64,000 nt of DNA from Cladosporium sp. IMV 00045. Its lineage: Eukaryota; Ascomycota; Dothideomycetes; Cladosporiales; Cladosporiaceae. Position 1 is the stretch's first letter. Every line of letters starts with the position of its first letter. Positions 49,272 through 59,909 of this stretch are shown in pieces. The notes beneath the pieces were generated by a model. The model was given only the letters and a program-made list of their open reading frames with translations, was not told where the DNA came from and did not search any database. Made by a program: the position numbers and the translations under genes. The stretch covers positions 62,001 through 126,000 of the forward strand of contig MSJI02000006.1 of assembly GCA_001931905.2 (NCBI GenBank), in the 5' to 3' direction.

Positions 49272-52200
49272 ATGCCCAGCATGGGTTCCTTTCGGCACCC
49301 TCTGGTGGCAATGATTTTGGCCAGATTAGCGGCAGGCCAGACATTGCCATACAATCCTTCAAGAATTCTCCGTCAACGCAACTCAACTACTGCGTACATT
49401 TTCGAGCCCTCCCAAGATGAATCTGGACAATTCAAATTCCTATCACTGGACCTCTCCAAAACAATTTCAACCGATGATACTCCTTTCACCACAAATTCCG
49501 ACACCCTCCCATTTCTGGAGAAAGACAAGCAGATACCCTTTACTCCGGTGATGGACACGGCGAATGGGCACATTGTGGCAGTGACCGGAGACTGCTCGAA
49601 GGGATCTGACGGTATAAACATCTACACCTTGCTACCGACTGAGGATGGCGAGACGGGAAACGGCACTTGGAAGGAGCATGAGACATCAGATCAAGAAGTT
49701 GGCGACAAGGGCGAACACGCGGGTGCTAACTACCTGGCCGCGGGAATGGCTTTCTCTGGATACACCAATGGTAGCTTCTCGGACTCGACTCTCTATCTGT
49801 TTGGAGGCATGTGCCCTTTCGCCAACAGCACGCAGGAGACATGGGCAAGCGGCGCAAATTATTCCAACATGATGCTTGCCATGAGTTCACAGAGCGAAAG
49901 TGTAGATGACCTGGACTACGAAATCAACCTGGCTCCCGGAAGAGGACCACCCATCGCCGAGGCTGGTTTCACGATCACAGGCCTTCCGCCCACCTTTTCC
50001 GACGAAAGAGATGATGCCCCTCAATACCAGCAGCAGGATTTCATCTTGCTCGGAGGTCACACTCAGGAGGCTTTCATCAACATGTCTCAGGTTGCGATGT
50101 TCTCTTTGCCCCAGGAAAGCTGGTCATTTCTACCAGTCACACAGCCTTCCGATAGCAAGACCGATTTGACCACACGACAGGCTAGCCAAGAAGTCGAGCC
50201 AAGATCAGGCCACACCTCTGTTCTCAGCGAAGATGGAGACAGTGTCATTGTCTTCGGTGGCTGGGTTGGTGATGTGAGCACACCTGCTCAACCTCAGATG
50301 GCCATATTGCGCTTCGGAGTCGGCTATGGTGGTCGCGGCGGGTGGACGTGGACAGTACCAGAGCAATCAGACAACGGCCTGCCAGAAGCCGCTGGAATCT
50401 ACGGACATGGCGCAACAATGCTACCAGGAGGTGTCATGATGATCGTTGGTGGCTATTCCATACCCACATCATCCTCGAAGGCTCGGCGGGATACGGAAGC
50501 TTTCAACAACAAAGTCTTGCTCTTCAACTCCACATCGAACTCCTGGATACAGTCATATCAGCAGCCTGGTCAACCCGCCCAACCTGAAGAACAACAGGCA
50601 ACGGGAGCACTCAGCAGGAGCTCACAAAAGGCTGGACTTGGCGTCGGTATTACCTTCGGCATCCTCCTGCTGGCAGCACTCATCATGTTCTACTTCTGGT
50701 ACAGCCGGAAATTGAAGCGTGAGCGTGAGGATCGTGAACGTCTCCTGATCTCGCGTGCCTCAGACAACTCTTTTGGCCAGCCTTTCTTGGAGAAGGGCAC
50801 ATTGGAAGGACAAAACGACGGGCCTTCAGTGATTGGCGACTACTGGCAGCATTCCAGATCCGACGAGCAGAATCCTTGGGTTCACCCATCCACGCAACAG
50901 ACTGGCAACACGACGGGTCTGTACAACGACAAGCCTAGTCCTACGCGCGGTCTGAGGAAGGGTGCACCACACAAGAACTACCAGTACCAGCCTGCCCCCA
51001 ACTTCGACGAGAATCGACTTAGCCATGCCAGTGGCAACATCCACCCGATCGCCGAGCATGAAGACGAAGACGTTATTTCAAGATTGCCCTCAATAAGCGA
51101 CGACACCACCTTGTCTGAAGCTCAAAGGCAGCTGAGAGAGGTTGAAAGAGCCCTCGCACCCCAGCGCGAGAGCCAGCGGTGGTCAGACGATCCATTCCGC
51201 GATCCCGAACCAAATCCCCTTGGAAGTCACCCATACACTCCTTTAGACAGAGGCGACACCGTCCGCCGTGTGCCGACAAACGCCAGCCGAAGAGCATCAT
51301 CGCCCCGTCGAAAACACAACCCATGGGATCTTGACGGCGTGCCCAACTGGACCTCCGAGTACCGTCCAGACGAGCCTCTCCTTCTCCACTCGACAGGCCG
51401 AATATCTCCCTCACGAAGCGACGATCGCACATCCTCAAACCTCAGCGACCGGTCCCACCGCTCCATAGCATCAGGAAACTCCATGGTCCGCACCGTCTCG
51501 ACCCGCACAGGCGCCATACTCGCCGCAGCCACAACAGCAATGGGAGGCTCACGCAGCGCCAGCAGAAGTCCAGACCGCCACTCCTTCTCCGAAGAACCGT
51601 ACCAGCTCATCCAGCGCGAATCAGACCGCAGATCGCCTTTCTCCCCGACCGGCCGCGCCCGCACCAACACCGACCCCTCCGTGCACAACCAAGACGCCGA
51701 CTCCTTCATGACCGCCCGCACGAGCTTCGTCCAGCTCCAAAACGAAGGCGAAGCCCTCCTCGGCGGCCGCCCAGCCGCAGACCGCGACGACCCCTACCAG
51801 CGCGCCCAAGCCGCCAACCCCTCCAGCACCCGCCCTCTCGCCACACCCATCCACCACCCGGACCTCGTCCCCGCAGCGCTACAATCGCGCAAACGCCCTC
51901 AAGGCCTCATAGGCAGCATCCGCCGCGCCATCGGGGCGATCTCACACGGCGAATCGCGCAGTTTCAGCCTGACCACGTCCGCCAAACCGCCCTACCAAAG
52001 CCCCGAACACGACCGCAGCACTTCCGCCTCGCCCACGAAATCCCGCCCCTCCGTGCCCCGTCGCGCAATGTCCGATGGAGGTTACCTGCTGCGCCAGAAG
52101 CGCGGGCAGAAAGACTGGCAGGGTCCCGCTGAGGGTGCGTGGGAACCATACCGCGACGATGAGGATGATTGGGGACAGCGAGCTGCTGCTGCTACTGGAA

Positions 52201-52550
52201 GAAGTGGAAGTCGAGAGGAAGCGGAGGCGGAAGCGGATTGGGATGTGGAGAATGCGGCCACGCAGCGGGATGTGCAGGTTATGTTCACGGTTCCTAAGAC
52301 GAGGTTGAGAGTTGTGAATGATGATATGGACCGGGCGAGTTTGCGGAGCGCGAGCGATGGCGCAGTAAGTCGGAGCGGGAGTACGAGGAGTGGTGTGAGT
52401 GGGTTGGGAAGGCAGGGAAGTCAAGGGCCTGGATTGAGGAAGGAGGGGAGTAAGAGTTTGCTCAGGATTATGAGTGAAGGTGGTGGGATGCGATTGGGCG
52501 ATATGCCGGAGGATGAGGGGGAGGATGGGCCTGCGAGATATCGAGATTGA
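49272..52550 (+). CDS. Kelch-repeat type I membrane protein with long cytoplasmic tail
   Basis: 1,092 residues from the ATG at 49272; the frame is open a little further upstream but without ATG. A hydrophobic N-terminus (LVAMILARLAAGQ) acts as signal. The ectodomain holds kelch-type blades with the usual glycines: LYLFGGMCPF, DFILLGGHTQ, SVIVFGGWVG, HGATMLPGGVMMIVGGYS, plus sequons. A single helix at about residues 455-478 (GVGITFGILLLAALIMFYFWY) is followed by SRKLKRERE. The tail of about 600 residues is Ser/Arg/Pro-rich and predicted disordered, with many RxxS-like sites (RSDDRTSS, SRSASRSPDR). Fungal proteins of this layout are thought to act at the cell surface or in polarity; no function is assigned here. 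No intron is needed. Confidence 0.8.
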   Translation: MPSMGSFRHPLVAMILARLAAGQTLPYNPSRILRQRNSTTAYIFEPSQDESGQFKFLSLDLSKTISTDDTPFTTNSDTLPFLEKDKQIPFTPVMDTANGHIVAVTGDCSKGSDGINIYTLLPTEDGETGNGTWKEHETSDQEVGDKGEHAGANYLAAGMAFSGYTNGSFSDSTLYLFGGMCPFANSTQETWASGANYSNMMLAMSSQSESVDDLDYEINLAPGRGPPIAEAGFTITGLPPTFSDERDDAPQYQQQDFILLGGHTQEAFINMSQVAMFSLPQESWSFLPVTQPSDSKTDLTTRQASQEVEPRSGHTSVLSEDGDSVIVFGGWVGDVSTPAQPQMAILRFGVGYGGRGGWTWTVPEQSDNGLPEAAGIYGHGATMLPGGVMMIVGGYSIPTSSSKARRDTEAFNNKVLLFNSTSNSWIQSYQQPGQPAQPEEQQATGALSRSSQKAGLGVGITFGILLLAALIMFYFWYSRKLKREREDRERLLISRASDNSFGQPFLEKGTLEGQNDGPSVIGDYWQHSRSDEQNPWVHPSTQQTGNTTGLYNDKPSPTRGLRKGAPHKNYQYQPAPNFDENRLSHASGNIHPIAEHEDEDVISRLPSISDDTTLSEAQRQLREVERALAPQRESQRWSDDPFRDPEPNPLGSHPYTPLDRGDTVRRVPTNASRRASSPRRKHNPWDLDGVPNWTSEYRPDEPLLLHSTGRISPSRSDDRTSSNLSDRSHRSIASGNSMVRTVSTRTGAILAAATTAMGGSRSASRSPDRHSFSEEPYQLIQRESDRRSPFSPTGRARTNTDPSVHNQDADSFMTARTSFVQLQNEGEALLGGRPAADRDDPYQRAQAANPSSTRPLATPIHHPDLVPAALQSRKRPQGLIGSIRRAIGAISHGESRSFSLTTSAKPPYQSPEHDRSTSASPTKSRPSVPRRAMSDGGYLLRQKRGQKDWQGPAEGAWEPYRDDEDDWGQRAAAATGRSGSREEAEAEADWDVENAATQRDVQVMFTVPKTRLRVVNDDMDRASLRSASDGAVSRSGSTRSGVSGLGRQGSQGPGLRKEGSKSLLRIMSEGGGMRLGDMPEDEGEDGPARYRD

Positions 52551-53351
52551 GTGAGATGATTTGAGCTCGGTTGTTTTCCTTTTTTCTATGTCCTGATCCT
52601 TTTTCCCAGCGATGGCGCATGGATGTGGCGTTTCTTGCTTTTTTGACACCATTGTGGTTGGATACAGAATTGAGAAGGGTGGTTGTAAGAGTTCTTTGGA
52701 CGAAGAATGCTGGGTCGGTTTTCCTTGTAGATACAATGTTGAAAGAAATGCACTTTGGGTTTCATGTGGGATACCTTTCATATTTTGAGCTTGTCACTCC
52801 AGGACTTGAGGAACGATTATGGTCAGAGGGGCGAGCCTTTGCGGCATACATATTAACATCCACTCACCATAGATACGTTGTTTGACGATATTCATCTATT
52901 GAGAACCGTCCACACGGGTCTGTGACTTGATTTAATTTGACTTTGATTTCAATTCATTCGATCTGTTTGCTTCTGCTTTCAATTGGTTTCAGCCCATTCT
53001 GTGCCTCCCTGGTGTGATTGACCCAGAACTGCCATTCGGGTTGATTTGTTTGTGACTGTTATACATGTTTCCTTTCGTGGCCTTCGCGTTTCGCATCAAC
53101 ATAAAGTAAAGAAAAGAGGAAGCAAAGTACTCGGAATCGGAATCGTAGGGAAGTCATAAAACCTTCCTCACGCCCGCTCCTTTCCTAGCCGCCCAGCAAG
53201 AAAACCGAAGACTCCCAGCGTCGTCGAACCCTTGCATGCCGAAACAACAAAGCAACAGAAAAGCCCACCATTCATGGTTCCATTCTTGCGCCTTTTCTGG
53301 TCAAACAGAAAGCAGCTCAGTTTGGTTCCATAATTTCGGCTTGCCTCTCAT
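52551..53351. other. Convergent 3' intergenic region
   Basis: About 800 bp between the stops of the kelch gene and the STF2-like gene, T-rich and then A-rich near 53100. No gene seen. Confidence 0.6.
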
Positions 53352-53985
53352 CTACTTGGCCTTGGTAGCGGCCTCCTCCTCCTCGACACTCCCAGTAGTG
53401 CCGGCGGAGGAGCTGGTGCTCATCTTCTCCAGCTCATTGTCCTTCTCGACAGCCGAAGCGCCGTGCAAGTCCTCGTCGAATTCGATGACCTCCGGATCGA
53501 CGGCTTCGAACTTGGACTTGTAGACGTTGTGGCCGGCGGCGGCGCTGAAGCTGTTGGTGCGGCGGCGCGGATTGGTGGCGTTGTACTCGTAGTCTTCAAG
53601 CTCAGAAAGTCCGTGCTGGCCCCTGTTGGGAAGTGATATGTTAGCGTTGCTGTGATTTGATGTTGGGATTGGGTGTGAAGCTCACCAATTGCCTTTGCCG
53701 CCGCCTTGCTTCTTGGTGTTGGTCGGGGACTCGCCGGCGTAGCCGGACTTGCCGAAGTACTTGGGAAGGTGCTCCTCTGGAGCGGCAGTGCCGTTGGCAA
53801 GGCCGGAGTGGTCGCGGTCAGTAGCTTTGTGGCTGCGGGTCACTGGGATCACTTGTTAGCCATGCATTGGTTGGGATTGGGTGGCGGATGAGGTTTTAAT
53901 GATGCGAGATCAGCTGCAATGATGAATTGTGCTGAGTGAATGAATGTATGATGCAAGAGAGGGATGAATGAGGGGAGACCTCACT
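53352..53985 (-). CDS. STF2-like hydrophilin / ATPase-stabilising-factor family protein
   Basis: The protein begins MTRSHKATDRDH and contains PKYFGKSGYAGESP, TKKQGGGKGNWG and a C-terminal acidic region (EFDEDLHGASAVEKDNELEK, EEEEAATKAK), 142 residues. The PKYF...GES...KKQGxGKGNWG order matches yeast Stf2, a small hydrophilic protein linked to F1Fo-ATPase regulation and desiccation tolerance. Exon 3 is 53622-53352, the intron is 53623-53685 (63 bp) and exon 2 is 53842-53686. Exon 2 starts with TGACC directly after a good CTAAC...CAG acceptor, and no usable ATG exists in it, so the A of the start codon must come from an upstream exon. The best donor is A|GTGAGG with the A at 53985, giving a 142-bp intron (53843-53984). 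The donor choice is inferred; the rest is firm. Confidence 0.8.
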
Positions 53986-55461
53986 GTTCAAGTTGGATTG
54001 AATTGAGATGATATGAGGTGAATGTTGGTGAGGTGAGCTTGTATGCGGCGTTGATTGAGGGTTGAAGTGTTTGCGTGAGAGAGATGGAGGATGATGTTGA
54101 TGTCGTGGATGAGAAGACAAAGAAGAAGTGAAGTTGAAGAGAAGCTGTGGTGTAGATAAGCTCATGGACAGCTCTGCGAGGTAGAGCTGCTCGCGTGACC
54201 GATGATCAACAAAGACCCGCGGCGTTGCGATGGAAGGTGCGACTGGGTGAGCAAGATGACTCGATCGATGTCCCAAGCGGTGTTGCTAATTGCGTGCTGA
54301 CACACAACCATTCCACAGTATCTAATGGCTCAATCTCGGAGTGTCATGGGCAGAGTGGATTGATGATGTTGCTGCCGTCGTCGGACGGAGCCCGCCTTCA
54401 TGTCACGAGGTCAACCAGCCCACATCCCACAGCTCACTAAGGTTCAGTCTCGGCCTATACCAGCCGGAGTCGACAGGACCGGTCTCCGTGGACGATTGGC
54501 AGGTACTAGGAGAGGCGATATGAGATACATTGATTACACGGAGAACTAATATCCCATTGACGTGACCATTGTAGGTACTTTCACCTCGCCATCACCATCA
54601 CCTCCATTCTGTGTCTTCCCTCGTGTGCTTGCACCACACCCCACGTTTTCCCCATGTTTTGTGACGTAGCGCGGGCATTGCTCGTGTTTCAGCATTGGTG
54701 CCCCTTTTCTCAGGGTCCAGTCCTCCTCATCACGTGCCTCGCTGCCATGTCCAGCAGAACAGTCATACCGATAAAGATGGCGAGTCGCCATTGACACAGC
54801 CTTGTGGTGGGCCTTGCCGTCGCCGAAGCCGCCTCATCTCCTATCAAAAGCCAATGGCCGCGAATGACGAGTGTCGAGGTCGAAATCACGCACCCCAGAC
54901 TGCACTACATGTACCTAGTCTTCCTAGCGCTTCCTTTGCTCATCGACAGAGACCTTCTGGCCAAGCTCCGTGCAGAGGCGCTCTCATACGAGCTGGATGG
55001 CTCCTCAAAGATGAACCACAGGCGAAGTACAACGAGCATGCCTTTCCTCTAATATACGTAAGATCTCGAACCTTCCGCGCCTTCCACTGGAGTAGTCATC
55101 GCCGTTCATATAGCCAGTTCAAGCTGGCTTGCACAAGAGCACGTCAAAGCAGCTCAGTAATCCAAATCTCACGCAGTCAACCACGTTTGATGGATGGCCT
55201 GGCTCACAACTGCACAACCGCGGTGATACTACAACTTCTAGTTAATGCAAGATAATGCAGTATGCAGGTAATGCGTCGGTCTTAGTCGCCGAAGCGCCCG
55301 AGGCGCAGTCTTAGCTGTGAACTGTCAGCTGAGTGCTTAGGTCTCAGCCTCGTCAGGATGCGACGTAGACAGCATACCGGTAACACTGAAAGACAGTTCG
55401 CAGTGATATCGAGTGGCCAGCTTACAAGTCGATGCAGGCAGGCTGCGCAGAGTGAGTGTCG
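53986..55461. other. Intergenic, no supported gene
   Basis: About 1.5 kb: the leader and promoter of the STF2-like gene, then the upstream region of the NACHT gene. A 186-residue frame at 54695-55255 has no domain and a codon choice unlike its neighbours. Confidence 0.5.
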
Positions 55462-58400
55462 ATGGCAGCCGACGACATCGAGAACCGCAACCTTGGACCT
55501 GGACAGCAGCTGAACTTCAGCCAGAGCGGCGGATCCGGCAACACTCAGTACAACGCGCACACGCAGAACCACTATTACACCTCAACTGCTGCGACCCAGC
55601 GTGAGCAACCTTTGTCGTGCGCGGACGTGCTCTGCAGCGGGCTCACTCGACCTGACGTTGACAGAGAGGCTCTCATCTATGCGAAAGGAAAAAAGGTGGA
55701 GGGAACCTGCGAGTGGATCGAGCAGAATGGCGAGTACGTTGCGTTCCTGCACGGTGATGCGCGAATGCTATGGATTTGCGGAGGCCCGGGCAAAGGCAAA
55801 ACCATGATTTCAATTTATCTCACCCAGCTACTGGAACTGCGACAGCGAGTGGTATACTTCTTCTGTCAAGCCGGCAACGAGAAGCGTGCTGCTGCAACCT
55901 ACGTATTGCGAAGTCTACTGTGGCAGCTCGTTACAAAACAACCAGAGCTATGCGAGCATCTAGGACCGGACCTCGATACACAGGAGAAACGGCAGGTCAC
56001 TCTGAACTCCCGGGACACCCTGTGGCTCCTCTTCGTCCGTGTGATACAAGATCCGAGATTGGAGGCAGTAATCTGTCTTGTTGACGGACTCGACGAGTGC
56101 GAAGAAGACTCTCAGCATTGGCTTGCAACGCGGTTCGGGGAGCTCAACAGTGCCCCAGATTCTAATCTATCCCAAATCTCATTGCGCACTATCGTCGTCA
56201 GCCGCCCAGGAATTCCTTTTTCGAAAAATTCTCGGAACATACGCTTGGACCCGGATAATGACCAGCAGGTCAGCAGAGATATCAAGACATTCGTGTCATC
56301 AAAGGTGCAGATGCTATCGGAAAGGCTCGAAACCCATCCAGCAACCGACAATGCACCTGCCCGCCAACGACTGGAGGATGCACTGCTTTCGCGCGCTGAA
56401 GGGACGTTTCTATGGGTTGGCTTGGCGATGGTAGAGCTGCTAAAAAAGAGAACCTGGAGGGACGTCGAGGATACCCTTCACGAGATTCCCAAAGGTCTCC
56501 CAGCTCTTTATGATCGCATGCTAAACAGCATCGAGCCGAAACACCACCAAGCTTGCAGTTCAATACTCTTAATACTTACCGTCGCTGTTCGACCCTTTTC
56601 AATGCAAGAGCTGAGCGATGCCTTTGATCATCAAGGAGCGCCTGGTGGTCTCGGCGACCTCGAAATTCTTCGCGCCCGAATTGCAGCGTGCGGACCGCTC
56701 GTGCATGTGTCAAACGGAACAGTCACCTTGATACATGAGTCCGTGAGAGACTATCTGCTTATGAGCAGAGCCGAGAATGAACGTTTGCTTGGGCCGTTTG
56801 GGTGGTCATCTTCTTGGGCACATCTCCAGCTGGCTAGCGCCTGTGTTGCTTGTATCTTATGGCACGGCGAGGAGCGAATTCAAAATTTGTACACCATGCA
56901 CGGTGAAGCGCGAGTTCAAAACTTGAACTTGATGCGCGATAGGCTGAAGGACTCCGCGAAGACGAACGCTTTTCTAATCTATTGCTTGGAGTACTGGCCA
57001 GAGCACGCCCGAGAATCAGGAGATTACGGACAAAAGCTTCTCGATGATCATCCCCTCTTTTTTGGCGAGAACTCAAAAGCCAGAGACGCTTGGTGGTACG
57101 TTTATGCAAATCATCATCTGCGATACAAGTACAGGGGAGACATCGCCTCGATACGATCGTTGCTGCACATAGCATGCGCCCTGGACTTTACATCATGGGC
57201 CCATAGGCTTCTTCTTGGTCACTACACTCGGTCGCTGCGCTGGGTAAAAGTGTGGCGAGCGAATCGAAGAGCCGGATCTGGACCAACACCGCTGTACATA
57301 GCTGCCAATCTCGGCCATCTTAACGTTGCAAAGCTACTTCTCGAGCATCATGCTGGGGTAAACCGCAAGTCATACCCTAGTACACGACAGGGCTACTTTC
57401 TAGGCTTCTACCAGTCGGAAACACCACTTCACACAGCTGCTGAAAGCCACCACGCACTGCTTGTACAATTGTTGCTCGATCACGGCGCAAGTGTAGAGAC
57501 GAAGAGACGGTACGATGAGTGCACTGCTCTTCATCTAGCTGCCAAGAAAGGGGGCCGTGCGACCACTCAATTGTTACTTGCACGAGGAGCGGAAATAGGG
57601 GCTCGCGATTCAGAGGGATCTACACCACTCCACCGTTTGACCGGATGGTACGGCGATGACACTGATCTTCTCTCGTTGCTGGTCAAGTATGGGGCGAGTG
57701 TCACTGCTGCTGACCAGTCTGGTACCACGCCACTGCATAAAGCTGCGCGATGGGGACACCTTGCAATGGCTCGAGCACTAATTGAGTACGGCGCAGAGAT
57801 CAACGCTCGGGATGATTCCACTGATATACCTCTACATTCTGCAGCCCTTTCTCAGATAAGCATACAGGTCATTCGTTTGCTACTTGAGCAAGGCGCAACA
57901 CTTCATCTCGAAAACAGAGACGGCTTCACCCCATTGCATGTGGCAGTCTACGCAGGCAACGTGCCCGGAGTTAAAGTACTAATTGAGTACGGGGCCGATT
58001 TCATTTCCAAAAGTCGAAAAGGCGCAACAGCTTTGCATGTGGCAGCAGGGAACACTTTTGGGACTACGCAGCTATCTGAAGACGACGCGCTGAACGTTCT
58101 ACTTATTCTACTCGAGCGCAAAGCAGACATTCGTGCGAGGGACGTATGTGACCAGACGCCACTGCATTGGGCATTTGAAGTGAAAGACCGCCGCGTGCGT
58201 ACGGAAGCTTTCGAGCCTATCGTACGGACCTTGCTTGAGTGGGGTGCAGACGTGAACGCGCAAGATGTCAACGGCAACTGTCCCTTACATTTGTGCGTGA
58301 AGATTGGGCTAAGAGAGATTGGACGGCTGCAAAAGAAAGCATCTTATCATGTGCCAGTGCTACTGAGTCCCGTCACACAGCTATTGCTGGAGAACGGCGC

Positions 58401-58545
58401 TGATCCTCGCGCAAAGAATCGTACCGGCAGGACGCCATTTCATCTCGTCGAGAAAAAACACAAAATCATCTTTGCTACCCACGACAGACATAGAAACGTA
58501 TGGCAGGACATAAAGACGTGGTACACGCTTATCACGCCGTCGTAG
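55462..58545 (+). CDS. NACHT-ankyrin NLR-like (STAND) protein
   Basis: 1,027 residues from the ATG at 55462 (MAADDIENRN). The first 45 residues are rich in Gly, Gln, Asn and Ser (GPGQQLNFSQ, GGSGNTQYN), recalling the amyloid-forming sigma-type motifs in front of some fungal NACHT proteins. The NACHT module has Walker A GGPGKGKT (about residue 105), Walker B ICLVDGLDEC (about 205) and the usual helical region with LPALYDRMLNSI. From about residue 600 there are some ten ankyrin repeats (SETPLHTAAESHH, GTTPLHKAARWGH, GFTPLHVAVYAGN, GNCPLHLCVKIGL). Such proteins are taken to sense non-self or damage in fungi, with ankyrins as sensors and the N-terminus as signal. No separate effector domain is seen. 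One continuous exon. Confidence 0.88.
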   Translation: MAADDIENRNLGPGQQLNFSQSGGSGNTQYNAHTQNHYYTSTAATQREQPLSCADVLCSGLTRPDVDREALIYAKGKKVEGTCEWIEQNGEYVAFLHGDARMLWICGGPGKGKTMISIYLTQLLELRQRVVYFFCQAGNEKRAAATYVLRSLLWQLVTKQPELCEHLGPDLDTQEKRQVTLNSRDTLWLLFVRVIQDPRLEAVICLVDGLDECEEDSQHWLATRFGELNSAPDSNLSQISLRTIVVSRPGIPFSKNSRNIRLDPDNDQQVSRDIKTFVSSKVQMLSERLETHPATDNAPARQRLEDALLSRAEGTFLWVGLAMVELLKKRTWRDVEDTLHEIPKGLPALYDRMLNSIEPKHHQACSSILLILTVAVRPFSMQELSDAFDHQGAPGGLGDLEILRARIAACGPLVHVSNGTVTLIHESVRDYLLMSRAENERLLGPFGWSSSWAHLQLASACVACILWHGEERIQNLYTMHGEARVQNLNLMRDRLKDSAKTNAFLIYCLEYWPEHARESGDYGQKLLDDHPLFFGENSKARDAWWYVYANHHLRYKYRGDIASIRSLLHIACALDFTSWAHRLLLGHYTRSLRWVKVWRANRRAGSGPTPLYIAANLGHLNVAKLLLEHHAGVNRKSYPSTRQGYFLGFYQSETPLHTAAESHHALLVQLLLDHGASVETKRRYDECTALHLAAKKGGRATTQLLLARGAEIGARDSEGSTPLHRLTGWYGDDTDLLSLLVKYGASVTAADQSGTTPLHKAARWGHLAMARALIEYGAEINARDDSTDIPLHSAALSQISIQVIRLLLEQGATLHLENRDGFTPLHVAVYAGNVPGVKVLIEYGADFISKSRKGATALHVAAGNTFGTTQLSEDDALNVLLILLERKADIRARDVCDQTPLHWAFEVKDRRVRTEAFEPIVRTLLEWGADVNAQDVNGNCPLHLCVKIGLREIGRLQKKASYHVPVLLSPVTQLLLENGADPRAKNRTGRTPFHLVEKKHKIIFATHDRHRNVWQDIKTWYTLITPS

Positions 58546-59909
58546 GTAGCAACTTCGAGAGCACGAACGTAGCTGGATTCGTACGTATTCTATCTAACAT
58601 TCACTCGATTCTTACGAAAGTATAACTTCTGGAAACGCGCGTATACCACCCCTTCTTGCATATACTATCGTATGAGTCAGGGCTGGAAAATGTACATGTT
58701 TCTTTTGTTTTTTTCGATATAGAGCTAATAGCATAACGAAGGCACGAGATGCAGCGCACACTATAAGGTATGTGGTAAGATCTTCCAACTGACACGGAGA
58801 ACATTACAATAACAAGCAGAAAACAAAGGGCAGGTACTGTGACAATTTTGGAAACAAATGCACCTGTCGACATAAACACCCATTTCAAGTTCTGCAGCAC
58901 TTCCTGTATTGACGTAAAGTTTGCTGTTCATTCATTTGACCCTTCAGCATCTATTACTCATTGGTCCGGCATTCGAAGTAGTGTGTCTTGAAGATGGACG
59001 CCAAATGCTCACTGGCATCTACCCCAACCCTAACCCTTAATTCTCGTGACTACGACAATCCCGTACAGATGTCAGACATGCTCATCGTTTCTCTTCCGAC
59101 AATTTGGACAGATTATGTGACTCCAATGCCGCCCTGGCAATTGGAGTACATCTTTAAAAGCAAAGTGTGCCACTTTTCCCACTCTATGCTCAACGGTACC
59201 ATGGAAGTAGAGGATACACGTAGTCCCTACGATGGATGCGGAGAAGCTGTCGTCCAATGCATCCGCAAGATTTACTTACCATGAGAGGAATGATCATCTG
59301 CAGCGATGAATCTCCAATGCAATGAGTGAACATTGCTCGGGATTGACTGTCACTTCAAAGTACATCCTTTGGGAGGGTAAAGTTATATTTTGTTATGAGA
59401 ATCTGGATCTGGCTTTGCAGGAATGCCGCGAGTGTCATCCACTCACATTGATACCTTACCTACTTTTGCGAGAATGCAGTCTGCGGTCGATAGCAAGCAA
59501 GTGACGACTCTCAGATAGATTGAACGAATTGATTCATGACCATGTTATGACGCCCTCATACAGATATCAACACGATCGTACGGATATCGTCTTTACCAAC
59601 CGCGAAGAGCTTAGCGCGATCTTGCCCAGAGATCGGGATTGCTGGGAAGTGAAAGCAGATCGCGCGCTAGCAGGCTAGCACAAAGATGATGACCTCATGG
59701 ATACTCTTCCACCACCCGAATTAATTGTAGTAGCTCTACACTTTTCTGTAGGAGAAGCATGACGCTTTGAACCGTCGTTGGCGTCTGTCGGCGGTCAGTA
59801 GTGTAAGTAGGTTTACTCCCCTCCTCGACTTCTTCTTTGTTCACCATCTCCGCAAGGGCGAAGGTGTTTCCCTTCCTTTCAACAACTTTCGCGCTCCCTC
59901 CCATCTGCT
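58546..59909. other. Intergenic, no supported gene
   Basis: 1.36 kb between the NACHT gene and the FAD oxidoreductase. A 96-residue frame from the ATG at 58994 is unrecognised. Two CCCTAA-like units lie at 59023-59040. Confidence 0.5.

Noticed and set aside
54695..55255. 186-codon plus-strand frame before the NACHT gene
   Set aside because: No domain, Arg/Ser/His-rich composition unlike neighbours, overlapped by another frame.
59023..59040. Interstitial telomere-like CCCTAA words
   Set aside because: Only about two units, easily due to chance; no subtelomeric context.
58988..59284. Frame of about 96 codons after the NACHT gene
   Set aside because: Unrecognised and too short to support; tested as a possible partner effector but it has no Gly/Gln/Asn motif like the NACHT N-terminus.
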